Shown: positions 1-8,299 of the stretch, piece after piece
Layout: every line of letters begins with the position of its first letter
Numbering within the stretch: position 1 is the first letter of the stretch
Assembly: GCF_031457955.1 (NCBI RefSeq)
Contig: NZ_JAVDXN010000005.1
Location: forward strand, 1 to 64,000
Origin: Mixta sp031457955
Lineage (GTDB): Bacteria > Pseudomonadota > Gammaproteobacteria > Enterobacterales > Enterobacteriaceae
Direction: 5' to 3'
Length of the DNA: 64,000 nucleotides
Notes under the pieces: model-generated
What the model was told of the DNA's origin: nothing
What the model saw: the letters and a program-made list of their open reading frames with translations, nothing else
The model's database searches: none
Position numbers and translations under genes: made by a program

Positions 1-71
1 GATAGGCCGGGTGTGTAAGCGCAGCGATGCGTTGAGCTAACCGGTACTAATGACCCGTGAGGCTTAACCTT
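1..71 (+). rRNA. rrl: 23S ribosomal RNA, 3' end (partial)
   Basis: The first 71 bases match the conserved 3' terminus of enterobacterial 23S rRNA (GATAGGCCGGGTGTGTAAGC at the start, GAGGCTTAACCTT at the end). The rest of the gene lies left of the window. It is followed by 5S rRNA and tRNA-Asp, the layout of the E. coli rrnH-aspU end. Confidence 0.97.
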
Positions 72-265
72 ACAACGCCGGAAGCGTTTTGTAAGTATTG
101 AGAGATTTTCAGCTTTGTTGACGGATAAAGTGAAAACGAAAGATTTTGCGCTGAGGCAAGGCGGCAAGCGAAGGAAAGGAAGGAGCATACAGGGGTATGT
201 GACTGAGTTTACGAGTGAAGCCAGCGCCGCATCAGGGTAAAAGATTCGTTTGAGCACAAAGAATT
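72..265 (+). other. 23S-5S spacer with a long imperfect hairpin element
   Basis: This is the transcribed spacer between 23S and 5S rRNA. Its left part (about 137-185) and the reverse complement of its right part (about 200-252) are alike: a TTTT run followed by CTGA and GGCGGC/GGCGC blocks. The middle has CATAC/GTATG arms (186-190 and 195-199). It could therefore fold into a long imperfect hairpin bringing the 5S precursor ends together. The folding is inferred by eye. Confidence 0.5.
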
Positions 266-385
266 TGCCTGGCGGCGAGAGCGCGGTGGTCCCACCTGAC
301 CCCATGCCGAACTCAGAAGTGAAACGCCGCAGCGCCGATGGTAGTGTGGGGCCTCCCCATGCGAGAGTAGGGAACTGCCAGGCAT
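266..385 (+). rRNA. rrf: 5S ribosomal RNA
   Basis: This 120-base gene starts TGCCTGGCGGC and ends GCCAGGCAT, so the two ends pair. The internal blocks CCCCATGCCGAACTCAGAAG and GATGGTAGTGTGGGG are those of enterobacterial 5S rRNA. It lies 194 bases after the 23S end and 71 bases before tRNA-Asp, in one rrn transcript. Confidence 0.98.
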
Positions 386-456
386 CAAATTAAGGTTATA
401 CCTGAAAAGGTAACACCGGTTATCAGCGAGACCCCGCTGGTAATGCAGTATTCGGT

Positions 457-533
457 GGTGCGGTAGTTCAGTCGGTTAGAATACCGGCCTGTCACGCCGG
501 GGGTCGCGGGTTCGAGTCCCGTCCGCACCGCCA
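457..533 (+). tRNA. aspU: tRNA-Asp (GTC), distal gene of the rrn operon
   Basis: This 77-base tRNA has a GGTGCGG/CCGCACC acceptor stem, an anticodon arm with GTC at 491-493, a T-arm containing GGTTCGAGTCC, discriminator G and an encoded CCA. It matches tRNA-Asp. Compared with E. coli, the acceptor and anticodon stems carry paired (compensatory) changes. An identical copy lies at 6985-7061. Confidence 0.97.
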
Positions 534-546
534 CTCTATTAGCAAT

Positions 547-574
547 AGCCCTGACAGCAATGTCAGGGCTTTTT
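547..574 (+). terminator. Rho-independent terminator of the rrn-tRNA-Asp transcript
   Basis: AGCCCTGACA and TGTCAGGGCT form a 10-bp stem with a short loop, followed directly by TTTT. It lies 14 bases after the tRNA CCA end. Confidence 0.85.
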
Positions 575-600
575 GCTGTTAAATACCCTACACAATCATC

Positions 601-640
601 CTTCCTGACTTCCTGACTTCCTGACTTCCTGACTTCCTGC
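601..640. repeat. Tandem repeat of an 8-bp unit (CTTCCTGA), five copies
   Basis: The unit CTTCCTGA is repeated head to tail four times (601-632), followed by a fifth copy ending in C instead of A (633-640). It lies in the intergenic space between the rrn terminator and the end of yafC. No function is evident. Confidence 0.85.
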
Positions 641-687
641 CAATCAGCCCATTATTTTTTACCTAAAACCAGAGATAACATGGTTTA

Positions 688-1584
688 TTACGCTTTATGC
701 TGAGTAATCCACTCGCTCAGGAAATCAATAAACGCTCGCACCCGCGTATTAACCGCACGATCGCTGTAGTACACCGCATTAAAGGGCATCGCTACCGGTA
801 AACGTTTCTCAGCTAAAACCTCGACCAGGCTGCCCGCCTCAAGTTCTTTATCGATCATATAATCAGACAAACAGGCAATGCCGTTGCCCGCCAGGCAAAG
901 CTGCTTTAAGGTTTCACCGCTATTTGCCGAAATCGTTGGCTGAATGGTATAGAGTTCGCCATCTGGCTGCGCGACGGGCCAGCGGTTCAACGCTGGCGTC
1001 TCGATAAAACCAAGGCAGCTGTGCAGCGTGAGATCGTCAGCATTTATTGGCGCCTTATATCGCGTAAGGTAGGCAGGGGAGGCGACCAGTTTACGGTAGC
1101 TACTAAACAGAGGGCGTGCGCGCAGGCTGGAATCCGTTAAATTACCTGCGCGAATAGCGACATCAACTTTGCGCTCAATCAGATTGATGAACGTTTCAGA
1201 AGAGAGCAACGATAACGTGACTTCCGGATAGCGTTGGCGAAAAGGCTCAACCATCGGCGTCAGCAGATGCAAAACAACCGGCGTTGCCGCATCCACGCGC
1301 AGTAATCCACGCGGTACCTGGCGACTTTCCATCAGTTCATTTTCAGCTGCCGCCATCTCCTGCAGCAGTTTTTGCACTTTGCGGAAATAACTCTCGCCTT
1401 CCTGCGTCAGATTGATTTGCCGTGTCGTACGCGTCAGCAGCTCCACTCCCAGCTTCAACTCCAGCTTTTTTACCGCACGACTTATCGCGGAAGGGGCCAG
1501 TTGAAGCTGCTTCGCTGCCCGGCTAAAGCTACCGCTTTCAACCACGGCGACAAACATTCTTAGCTCTTCTGAAGACGCTTTCAC
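688..1584 (-). CDS. yafC: LysR-family transcriptional regulator YafC
   Basis: This is a LysR-type DNA-binding regulator of unknown target. The N-terminal winged helix-turn-helix (about residues 1-60) has the SFSRAAKQLQLAPSAISRAV helix-turn-helix. A type 2 periplasmic-binding-like effector domain follows. Conserved stretches (ATPVVLHLLTP, NLIERKVDVAIRAG, LAGNGIACLSDYMI) match E. coli YafC, and the length (298 aa) fits. I chose the GTG at 1584, because AGGAG lies five bases before it and the protein then begins like YafC. An ATG further upstream would add an unconserved leader. Position next to yafD is as in E. coli. The E. coli neighbour dkgB is missing between the tRNA and this gene. Confidence 0.93.
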   Translation of the reverse strand: MKASSEELRMFVAVVESGSFSRAAKQLQLAPSAISRAVKKLELKLGVELLTRTTRQINLTQEGESYFRKVQKLLQEMAAAENELMESRQVPRGLLRVDAATPVVLHLLTPMVEPFRQRYPEVTLSLLSSETFINLIERKVDVAIRAGNLTDSSLRARPLFSSYRKLVASPAYLTRYKAPINADDLTLHSCLGFIETPALNRWPVAQPDGELYTIQPTISANSGETLKQLCLAGNGIACLSDYMIDKELEAGSLVEVLAEKRLPVAMPFNAVYYSDRAVNTRVRAFIDFLSEWITQHKA

Positions 1585-1779
1585 ACTTGCTCCTGTTGTA
1601 AATAGATGCATTCCCACTCAGTTGCGGATAGCGAGCACCCTGAGTTTGTTGCTATCGTAACATTTGCTTGCCTGTCCGGAAGGTAAATTCCGCGGCTTTA
1701 ATTGAAAGTCTCAGCTGAAGCCCCTATAACTGAAAGCAGTATCGGTACAACAGACATTTTGCAAAACACGGGCGGTATT

Positions 1780-2583
1780 GTGCAGAAAAAAACCTATGCC
1801 ATGAGGTATGTAGCTGGCCGGCCGGTGGAAAGAATTTTTCCTCCTAATGCTATGCTGCCTGTCGGTCAGGCGCTTCCGCCCGGCGCGCCTATTACCCCTG
1901 GCCAGACATTACGTGTGCTGGTATGGAATATCTTTAAGCAGCAGCGAGCTGACTGGCTGTCAGTGCTACAAACGTTCGGTAAAGATGCGCAGCTGGTATT
2001 GTTGCAGGAGGCGCAAACTACGCCGGAGCTGATTCGTTTTGCCACCTCTAACTACCTCGCAGCCGATCAGGTGCCTGCTTTTGTATTACCTCAGCATCCG
2101 TCGGGCGTGATGACGCTGGCGGCGGCACATCCGGTTTACTGTTGCCCACTGCGCGAGCGCGAGCCGCTGCTGCGTTTAGCGAAATCAGCGTTAATAACTG
2201 CTTATCCTTTACCTGATGGCCGGATGCTGATGGTGGTCAATATCCATGCGGTTAATTTCAGCCTCGGTATTGATGTTTACAGCAAACAGCTGGGGCCTAT
2301 CGGCGAGCAGCTGGCGCATCATAACGGGCCGGTGATTATGGCGGGCGATTTTAACGCATGGAGCCGTCAGCGTATGAATGCGCTGTATCGCTTTGCACGG
2401 GAAATGGGGTTAAGAGAGGTCCGCTTTACTGACGATCATCGACGTAAGGCGTTTGGGCGTCCGCTGGATTTTGTGTTTTATCGCGAACTACAGGTAACGG
2501 AAGCCTCGGTGCTGGTCACGCGCGCTTCAGATCATAATCCGCTGCTGGTTGAATTCGCCTCATCGGATTCTGCCAAATCATAA
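1780..2583 (+). CDS. yafD: Endonuclease/exonuclease/phosphatase family protein YafD
   Basis: This protein of about 267 aa has the endonuclease/exonuclease/phosphatase (DNase I-like) fold. Visible fold motifs are VLVWNI near the start, VLLQEAQ (metal-binding Glu), VNIHAVNF, IMAGDFNAW and the terminal RASDHNPLLVEF (catalytic Asp-His). It matches YafD of E. coli over the whole length; its physiological substrate is not established. The GTG at 1780 is chosen because it gives the VQKKTYAMRY start that aligns with YafD. The frame stays open upstream to 1702, and an ATG at 1801 is the other option. It is divergent from yafC and convergent with mltD, with a shared terminator. Confidence 0.92.
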   Translation: MQKKTYAMRYVAGRPVERIFPPNAMLPVGQALPPGAPITPGQTLRVLVWNIFKQQRADWLSVLQTFGKDAQLVLLQEAQTTPELIRFATSNYLAADQVPAFVLPQHPSGVMTLAAAHPVYCCPLREREPLLRLAKSALITAYPLPDGRMLMVVNIHAVNFSLGIDVYSKQLGPIGEQLAHHNGPVIMAGDFNAWSRQRMNALYRFAREMGLREVRFTDDHRRKAFGRPLDFVFYRELQVTEASVLVTRASDHNPLLVEFASSDSAKS

Positions 2584-2589
2584 AAAAAA

Positions 2590-2613
2590 GCCGATCGTAC
2601 GATCGGCTTTTTT
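2590..2613. terminator. Bidirectional terminator between yafD and mltD
   Basis: The perfect palindrome GCCGATCGTACGATCGGC (2590-2607) is preceded by an A-run and followed by a T-run. It can therefore stop both the rightward yafD and the leftward mltD transcripts. Confidence 0.9.
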
Positions 2614-2629
2614 GTTCGGTCCGGCAAAC

Positions 2630-4012
2630 TTAACTGTCTGGCGTCGCATTGTTTTTAACGAACAGGGTAATTTTATCACCCGGCTGAATCGAACTACTGT
2701 CGCTCAGCACGCTATTCCAACGCTTGACGTCTTTGATCTCTACACCATGTCGACGTGCAATACTGGCAAGAGAATCACCCTTACGAACTTTGTAGGTGAT
2801 GCTGTTGCCGTTATCGGCCAGTTCACTTCCTGTCGCGCCACCGCCAAAGGTGAGCGTCTGTCCTGCTTTAATCGTGTTGCCGCGCAAGTTATTGGTACGC
2901 TGCAGCTCTTTTACCGAAACGCCCATCCGGCTGGCGATGCCTGACAGCGTATCGCCATTACGCACTTTATAACTGCTGGTCCCTGTTGCAGCCAGACGCG
3001 TTGGTTGTACGGCGGCAATATCACCAGACGCGAGTGAATTACGTAACTGGGCAACATTCGCTTTCGGGACCATAATATAGTGTGGTCCATTAGGCGCAGT
3101 AGCGCCGCGTTTGTAGCCAGTGTTGTAATTCTTCAGCTTAGCCACTGACAAACCGGCCATTTCCGCCGCTTGCGTCAGCTTGATCTGCTGGCCCACCTCA
3201 ACACGCGCCAACGCCCGGCTTTCTTTCGGAGCCGGTAACCGTACGCCATAACGCTTGTTGTTTTTCAGGATATCCTGTAACGCCAGCAATTTAGGTACGT
3301 ACAGCGTGGTTTCTCGCGGTAAAGAGAGATGCCAGAAATCGGTTGGCTTGCCGCGCGCTTTGTTCTGTTTAATCGCTTTTAGTACACGCCCTTCGCCGCT
3401 GTTATAGGCAGCAATGGTCAACAACCAGTCTCCGTCGAACATCCCGTTCAGACGTTCCATCATATCTAAAACGGCGCGGGTCGAAGCGACAATATCGCGT
3501 CGGCCGTCATACCACTGATTTTGCTTTAAACCGTAATTCCGTCCCGTACTCGGCACAATCTGCCAGATGCCTGCGGCATTAGCAGCGGATGTGGCGTGGG
3601 GGTTAAAAGCGCTCTCCACTATGGGTAGTAGTACCAGTTCCATCGGCATTTTACGTTGCTTAATCTGCTCGACTATCCAGTACATATACGGCTCTGCCCG
3701 TAAAGTTACATCGTGGAGATAGCTCTTGTTTCTTAAATACTTTTGTTTCTGCTCTCGGATCCGGGTATTTTCCGGAACCTCCATCTTCAGCCCGTCGCGA
3801 ATGAAATTCCACAAATCCTGGTCCTGGGTCAGGGCCGTTCCATCATCCTGCCAACGCGGGGATAACATACGATCTGTAAATTTATCATTCTCATTTTGAC
3901 CAGCTGAAGACAGACTCTGTGCATGCTGTTCAGGAACATTGGCATCGTGTCGCGATGCCTGGCATCCCATCAGCAAGACCGAGGCGAGAAGGATAATCGC
4001 TCTAGTCTTCAT
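2630..4012 (-). CDS. mltD: Membrane-bound lytic murein transglycosylase D
   Basis: This enzyme cleaves the glycan strands of peptidoglycan to 1,6-anhydromuropeptides at the outer membrane. The N-terminus is a lipoprotein signal ending in a LMGC lipobox (Cys about residue 17). The SLT catalytic domain follows (about 105-260), with the catalytic Glu in LPIVESAFNPHATS and the AAGIWQIVPSTGRNYGL motif. Two C-terminal LysM modules each begin YKVRNGDTL or YKVRKGDSL (about 345-390 and 407-455). Length 460 aa is usual for MltD. It lies 70 bases after gloB on the same strand, as in E. coli. Confidence 0.97.
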   Translation of the reverse strand: MKTRAIILLASVLLMGCQASRHDANVPEQHAQSLSSAGQNENDKFTDRMLSPRWQDDGTALTQDQDLWNFIRDGLKMEVPENTRIREQKQKYLRNKSYLHDVTLRAEPYMYWIVEQIKQRKMPMELVLLPIVESAFNPHATSAANAAGIWQIVPSTGRNYGLKQNQWYDGRRDIVASTRAVLDMMERLNGMFDGDWLLTIAAYNSGEGRVLKAIKQNKARGKPTDFWHLSLPRETTLYVPKLLALQDILKNNKRYGVRLPAPKESRALARVEVGQQIKLTQAAEMAGLSVAKLKNYNTGYKRGATAPNGPHYIMVPKANVAQLRNSLASGDIAAVQPTRLAATGTSSYKVRNGDTLSGIASRMGVSVKELQRTNNLRGNTIKAGQTLTFGGGATGSELADNGNSITYKVRKGDSLASIARRHGVEIKDVKRWNSVLSDSSSIQPGDKITLFVKNNATPDS

Positions 4013-4082
4013 GTGTGTGTCAATGGTTGCTTAAAAGACGAGCAATCATACGTGCTGAGGCCCAACAACACAACCTTAAAAA

Positions 4083-4838
4083 TTAAAAATCATCCTTCTT
4101 TTGACGTAGCAGGGCAAAAACGTCCCATGCATGCTGTGGCGGCGTGTTGAAGCCAAGCGCGCCTTGTAAATCAGCATCTTGCGTACGCAAAAATAAATTT
4201 ATGTGCCGTTCGTGCCCCAGTTTTGTGGGCAAACTACTGCTGTTTTTAGCGCGTAACTCTTTAATTTCCTGATAATAGCGAGTAATTTCCCTATCTTCTG
4301 GCAGCGTAGCGTTAGCAAATTTTAAGTTAGAAAGCGTGTACTCATGGGCGCAGCAAACCAGCGTTTCATCAGGTAATTCAGCAAGCTTTTGAAAAGATTC
4401 ATACATCTGCTCAGGCGTGCCTTCAAACAGGCGTCCGCAACCGCCCGAAAACATCGTATCGCCACAAAAAAGATAAGGTGCGCTGTAATATGAGATATGT
4501 CCTAAAGTATGGCCCGGCGTAAAAATCACCCTAAATTCGCAGCCCAAAACAGGCAGGATATCGCCTTCATAAACGATTTGCGTCGCCCCTTTATCTTGTG
4601 TCTCCTGGGGGCCATAGACCACAAGATCAGGCCATTTCATTAGCAGTTCTTTTACGCCGCCAACGTGATCGTGGTGGTGGTGCGTAAGTAAAATGGCCAC
4701 CGGCGTCCACTGATGCTGTTCAATAGCCGCCAGCACCGGTGCTGCCTCACCGGGATCGACAATCAAACATTCCCCCTGGCTATCGCTTAATGTCCAGATG
4801 TAGTTATCCTGAAATGCTGGGATACTGTTAAGATTCAT
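4083..4838 (-). CDS. gloB: Hydroxyacylglutathione hydrolase (glyoxalase II)
   Basis: This is the second enzyme of methylglyoxal detoxification; it hydrolyses S-lactoylglutathione to lactate and glutathione. The metallo-beta-lactamase motif THHHHDHVGG binds the two metals. Further ligands lie in FTPGHTLGHISYY, LFCGDTMFSGGCG and the CCAHEYT stretch. The protein is 251 aa, the same as E. coli GloB. The ATG at 4838 is chosen because GAGGTG lies just before it and MNLNSIPAFQDNYIW is the conserved start. It is divergent from yafS. Confidence 0.97.
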   Translation of the reverse strand: MNLNSIPAFQDNYIWTLSDSQGECLIVDPGEAAPVLAAIEQHQWTPVAILLTHHHHDHVGGVKELLMKWPDLVVYGPQETQDKGATQIVYEGDILPVLGCEFRVIFTPGHTLGHISYYSAPYLFCGDTMFSGGCGRLFEGTPEQMYESFQKLAELPDETLVCCAHEYTLSNLKFANATLPEDREITRYYQEIKELRAKNSSSLPTKLGHERHINLFLRTQDADLQGALGFNTPPQHAWDVFALLRQKKDDF

Positions 4839-4880
4839 ACACACCTCTCGCACGTCGTGAAGGAACACTGATGGTAAAAC

Positions 4881-5615
4881 ATGAAGCCTGCTAAAACACG
4901 TCAAATTCTGAACGCACCGCATTCATGGCGTGATATGCCGTGGGGAGAATCATTCCGGGATGCGCTCACCCAACATTTGCAGCCCTGCCTTAGCAAGCTG
5001 TATGGCTTTCATCTGCTAAAAATCGGCAACCTGAGCGTAGAGATCGATACGCAGGCCTGCGCCATTTCACATCAGGTTAGCGTAGGGGATCAGGGGCAGG
5101 ATGTGCAGGTGATTGCGGATGCGATGCAGCTGCCGTTTGAGACGAAATCGGTTGATGCCTGCTTGCTGGCCCATACTTTGAGCTGGAGTCAGGATCCGCA
5201 CCGCATCCTGCGTGAGGTCGACCGCGTCTTGATTGATGATGGCTGGATGGTGATTACCGGTTTTAACCCGCTAAGCATCCTGGGAACGGGCAAGCTGATT
5301 CCTGGTCTGCATCGTCGTCCACCCTGGAGCGGGCGCATGTACAGCCAGATGCGGCTGCTCGACTGGCTCAGCCTGCTGAACTATGAAGTGGTTTATCGCA
5401 GTAGCTTTCAGGTAGTGCCCTGGAATCGCCAGGGCGGACGCATGATGACCCGACATGTGCCTGCGCTGGGCTGCCTTAATATTATGGTGGCGCGCAAGCG
5501 TACGCTGCCGCTGAGCATGACGCCGGCAAAAAAGCTGGCCGGCAAAGTAAAACTACGTGCAACGGTTAACGCCACGCGCCAGCAACATTCGCTGGACGAT
5601 CAGGATTCCGGCTGA
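4881..5615 (+). CDS. yafS: SAM-dependent methyltransferase-like protein YafS
   Basis: This class I methyltransferase-fold protein (244 aa) corresponds to E. coli YafS. The motif-like stretch LPFETKSVDACLLAHTL, followed by HRILREVDRVLIDDGWMVITGFNP, is that of the methyltransferase 11 family. The glycine-rich SAM loop at the N-terminus is weak. Its substrate is unknown. It is divergent from gloB with a 42-base gap. Its last 16 bases overlap the end of rnhA, which is convergent. Confidence 0.92.
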   Translation: MKPAKTRQILNAPHSWRDMPWGESFRDALTQHLQPCLSKLYGFHLLKIGNLSVEIDTQACAISHQVSVGDQGQDVQVIADAMQLPFETKSVDACLLAHTLSWSQDPHRILREVDRVLIDDGWMVITGFNPLSILGTGKLIPGLHRRPPWSGRMYSQMRLLDWLSLLNYEVVYRSSFQVVPWNRQGGRMMTRHVPALGCLNIMVARKRTLPLSMTPAKKLAGKVKLRATVNATRQQHSLDDQDSG

Positions 5616-6067
5616 TAGCCGATATCTTCAAACGATGGGCTGGACGCAGCAGAGCGCGCCAGTTCATCGCAGCGTTCATTCTCCGGATGCCCGGCGTGGC
5701 CTTTCACCCATTCCCAGTTAATTTGATGATGGCTGAGCGCCGTATCAAGCCGCTGCCATAAATCAACATTCTTCACCGGCTTTTTATCGGCCGTTTTCCA
5801 GCCGCGTTTTTTCCAGTTATGGATCCAGCTGGTAATGCCCTGACGCAAATACTGGCTATCCGTACTGATAGTAATTTCACAGGGCTGGGTCAGGGCTTCC
5901 AGCGCGACGATCGCCGCCATCATTTCCATACGATTATTGGTGGTGCGATAAAAACCGGCACTAAAGGTTTTTTCGTGCTGGCGATAGCGTAAAATAGCGC
6001 CATAGCCGCCAGGACCGGGGTTACCGAGGCAGGAGCCATCGGTGAAAATTTCTACCTGTTTGCGCAT
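5600..6067 (-). CDS. rnhA: Ribonuclease HI
   Basis: This enzyme cleaves the RNA strand of RNA-DNA hybrids. The catalytic acidic residues are visible: Asp in FTDGSCLGNPGPGG, Glu in TTNNRMEMMA, Asp in STDSQYLRQGI and Asp in HPENERCDELAR. The basic handle HNWKKRGWKTADKKPVKN is intact. With start at 6067 (MRKQVEIFTDGS) it is 155 aa, identical in length to E. coli RNase HI. A CAGGAGGAAG Shine-Dalgarno lies upstream. It is divergent from dnaQ across only 52 bases, so the two promoters must overlap, as in E. coli. Confidence 0.98.
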   Translation of the reverse strand: MRKQVEIFTDGSCLGNPGPGGYGAILRYRQHEKTFSAGFYRTTNNRMEMMAAIVALEALTQPCEITISTDSQYLRQGITSWIHNWKKRGWKTADKKPVKNVDLWQRLDTALSHHQINWEWVKGHAGHPENERCDELARSAASSPSFEDIGYQPES

Positions 6068-6119
6068 CTCTGGTAGACTTCCTCCTGATAAAACGCCAAG
6101 TCTGACATAAACGAGTCCT

Positions 6120-6851
6120 ATGAGCACAGCAATTACACGCCAGATCGTTCTCGATACGGAAACCACCGGTATGAACATGGTGGGCGTTCACTACGAGGGC
6201 CATCGCATTATTGAAATCGGTGCGGTGGAGATCATCAACCGCCGTCTGACCGGCAACAATTTTCATATGTATCTGAAGCCGGATCGGTTGGTGGACCCGG
6301 AAGCGTTCGGCGTTCACGGTATCGCCGATGAGTTTCTGATGGATAAACCCACTTTCGGCGACATCGCGGACGAGTTTCTGGACTATATCCGTGGCGCTGA
6401 ACTGGTGATCCATAACGCCTCGTTTGATATCGGCTTTATGGACTATGAGTTCAGCAAGCTGAACCGCGGCATCAGTAAAACAGAAACCTTCTGTAAAATT
6501 ACCGACAGCCTGCTGATGGCGCGTAAGCTGTTCCCCGGCAAACGTAACAGCCTTGATGCGCTCTGTTCGCGCTATGAGATTGATAACAGCAAGCGAACCC
6601 TGCACGGGGCATTGCTTGATGCCGAAATTCTCTCGGAAGTGTTCCTGACCATGACCGGCGGGCAGACATCGCTGGCGTTCTCCCTTGATGGCGAGCAGCA
6701 GCAGAATGCCGACGGCGGTGAGAACATCCAGCGCGTAGCGCGTACCTCCGGCCTGCGCGTGGTTGCTGCCAGTGATGAAGAGGTGATGGCACACGAGCAG
6801 CGTCTCGATCTGGTGATGAAAAAGGGCGGCAGCTGCCTGTGGCGTGCATAA
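6120..6851 (+). CDS. dnaQ: DNA polymerase III epsilon subunit (3'-5' proofreading exonuclease)
   Basis: This is the proofreading subunit of the replicative polymerase. The DnaQ/DEDDh exonuclease motifs are in order: Exo I LDTETTGMN, Exo II HNASFDIGFMDYEF, and Exo III with HGALLDAEILSEVFL. A short Gln-rich linker and a C-terminal tail (ending WRA) that contacts the alpha subunit follow. Length is 243 aa, as in E. coli. It is divergent from rnhA and followed by tRNA-Asp, the conserved rnhA-dnaQ-aspV order. Confidence 0.98.
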   Translation: MSTAITRQIVLDTETTGMNMVGVHYEGHRIIEIGAVEIINRRLTGNNFHMYLKPDRLVDPEAFGVHGIADEFLMDKPTFGDIADEFLDYIRGAELVIHNASFDIGFMDYEFSKLNRGISKTETFCKITDSLLMARKLFPGKRNSLDALCSRYEIDNSKRTLHGALLDAEILSEVFLTMTGGQTSLAFSLDGEQQQNADGGENIQRVARTSGLRVVAASDEEVMAHEQRLDLVMKKGGSCLWRA

Positions 6852-6984
6852 ATCATTTATTTTGCGCTAAAAAAAGCCAGTTCGATGAAAAAGCAGGCAA
6901 ACGATCGCTGCAGTGAGAAAAATCGTTGACGAGCAGGCGTACTCCCCTTAATATGCGCCTCGTTCCCGACGGGGAACACAGCGC

Positions 6985-7061
6985 GGTGCGGTAGTTCAGT
7001 CGGTTAGAATACCGGCCTGTCACGCCGGGGGTCGCGGGTTCGAGTCCCGTCCGCACCGCCA
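6985..7061 (+). tRNA. aspV: tRNA-Asp (GTC), second copy
   Basis: This copy is base-for-base the same as the tRNA-Asp at 457-533, including the encoded CCA. It lies 133 bases after dnaQ, the place of aspV in E. coli. The two direct copies 6.5 kb apart offer sites for recombination. Confidence 0.97.
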
Positions 7062-7070
7062 ACTATTCAG

Positions 7071-7107
7071 AAAGGCCGATTCAGCAATGAATCGGCCTTT
7101 TGCTTTT
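7071..7107 (+). terminator. Terminator after tRNA-Asp
   Basis: AAAGGCCGATTCA and TGAATCGGCCTTT form a 13-bp stem with a GCAA loop, followed by a T-rich tail. It lies ten bases after the tRNA CCA end. The remaining 158 bases up to puuE show no further feature. Confidence 0.88.
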
Positions 7108-7265
7108 TGTTTTCCAGCCTCGCCCTTTCATCTGCCGCCTCATCACGCGTTTTCAACCTCAGTTTAAAAACGCCCCTGTCCCGATTATCACGCGAAAAAA
7201 AGATAACGCCTGCCTTTCAGCACCTACACTAACGGGAGTCATCTGCTCAAGAAAGGGGCCAGAGA

Positions 7266-8225
7266 ATGAGTCAATCTTCAGAGAAGAAAGAGTACAGCTT
7301 CAATAAAAGTTATCCACGCGATCTGCGCGGCTATGCAGGTCAACCGCCGCATGCCGCATGGCCTGGTGAAGCGCGCATTGCGGTGCAATTTGTTCTCAAC
7401 TATGAAGAGGGCGCTGAAAACAACGTCCTGCACGGCGATGCGGGTTCGGAGCAGTTCCTGTCAGACATGATTGGCGCAGCCAGTTATTCCGATCGCCATA
7501 TGTCGATGGAGTCGCTGTATGAATATGGTTCGCGCGCCGGTTTCTGGCGTATCCATCAGGAATTTCAAAAGCGCGGCCTGCCGCTAACGGTTTTTGGCGT
7601 GGCGATGGCGCTGGCGCGTCATCCGGAAGTGGTAAAAGCGATTGCTGATGCGCAATATGATGTTGTCAGCCACGGCTGGCGCTGGATTCACTATCAGTCA
7701 ATCGATGCCAAAACCGAACGTCAGCATATTCAGCAGGCGGTGGATGTGCTGATGGATCTGTTTGGCAAAGCGCCTACCGGCTGGTATACCGGACGCGACA
7801 GCCCCAATACGCGTCGGCTGGTGGTTGAGCAGGGCGGTTTTAGTTACGACAGCGACTATTACGGCGACGATCTGCCGTTCTGGACGCGCGTGACCTGTCA
7901 GGATGGCACCGTCAAACCGCATCTGATTATTCCCTACACGCTGGAAACCAACGATATGCGTTTTGCCACGCCGCAGGGGTTTAATACCGCCGAACAGTTT
8001 TATACTTATCTGAAAGACAGCTTCGACGTGCTGTATGAAGAGGGTGAAACCGCGCCGAAGATGATGTCGGTGGGGATGCACTGTCGCCTGCTGGGGCGGC
8101 CAGGCCGTTTCCGCGCGCTTACGCGTTTTTTGGATTATATACAGCAGCATGAGCGGGTGTGGATCTGTACACGCCAGCAGATTGCCGAGCACTGGATCAA
8201 ACATCATCCGGCACCCGAAGCCTGA
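7266..8225 (+). CDS. puuE: Allantoinase PuuE (polysaccharide-deacetylase type)
   Basis: This is a predicted metal-independent allantoinase, which opens allantoin to allantoate in purine breakdown. It is a NodB-like polysaccharide deacetylase fold protein of 319 aa. Family-typical stretches are RIAVQFVLNYEEGAENNVL near residue 40, VVSHGWRWIHY, TGWYTGRDSPNTRRLV, FSYDSDYYGDDLPFW and SVGMHCRLLGRPGR. These match the PuuE family rather than peptidoglycan deacetylases. The start ATG follows an AGGGGCC-type ribosome site. The next gene is a ureidoglycine-type aminotransferase, which supports a ureide role. A strong terminator separates the two. Confidence 0.88.
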   Translation: MSQSSEKKEYSFNKSYPRDLRGYAGQPPHAAWPGEARIAVQFVLNYEEGAENNVLHGDAGSEQFLSDMIGAASYSDRHMSMESLYEYGSRAGFWRIHQEFQKRGLPLTVFGVAMALARHPEVVKAIADAQYDVVSHGWRWIHYQSIDAKTERQHIQQAVDVLMDLFGKAPTGWYTGRDSPNTRRLVVEQGGFSYDSDYYGDDLPFWTRVTCQDGTVKPHLIIPYTLETNDMRFATPQGFNTAEQFYTYLKDSFDVLYEEGETAPKMMSVGMHCRLLGRPGRFRALTRFLDYIQQHERVWICTRQQIAEHWIKHHPAPEA

Positions 8226-8241
8226 GGCTGTTAGCTTATTC

Positions 8242-8274
8242 GCCGTGGACGTTGCCGACGTCCACGGCTTTTTT
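8242..8274 (+). terminator. Terminator between puuE and the aminotransferase
   Basis: GCCGTGGACGT and ACGTCCACGGC form a perfect 11-bp stem around a TGCCG loop, followed by six T residues. The next gene begins 25 bases later, so it needs readthrough or its own start signal. Confidence 0.88.
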
Positions 8275-8299
8275 ATAGCTTCAATACAAGGAAAGCCTG

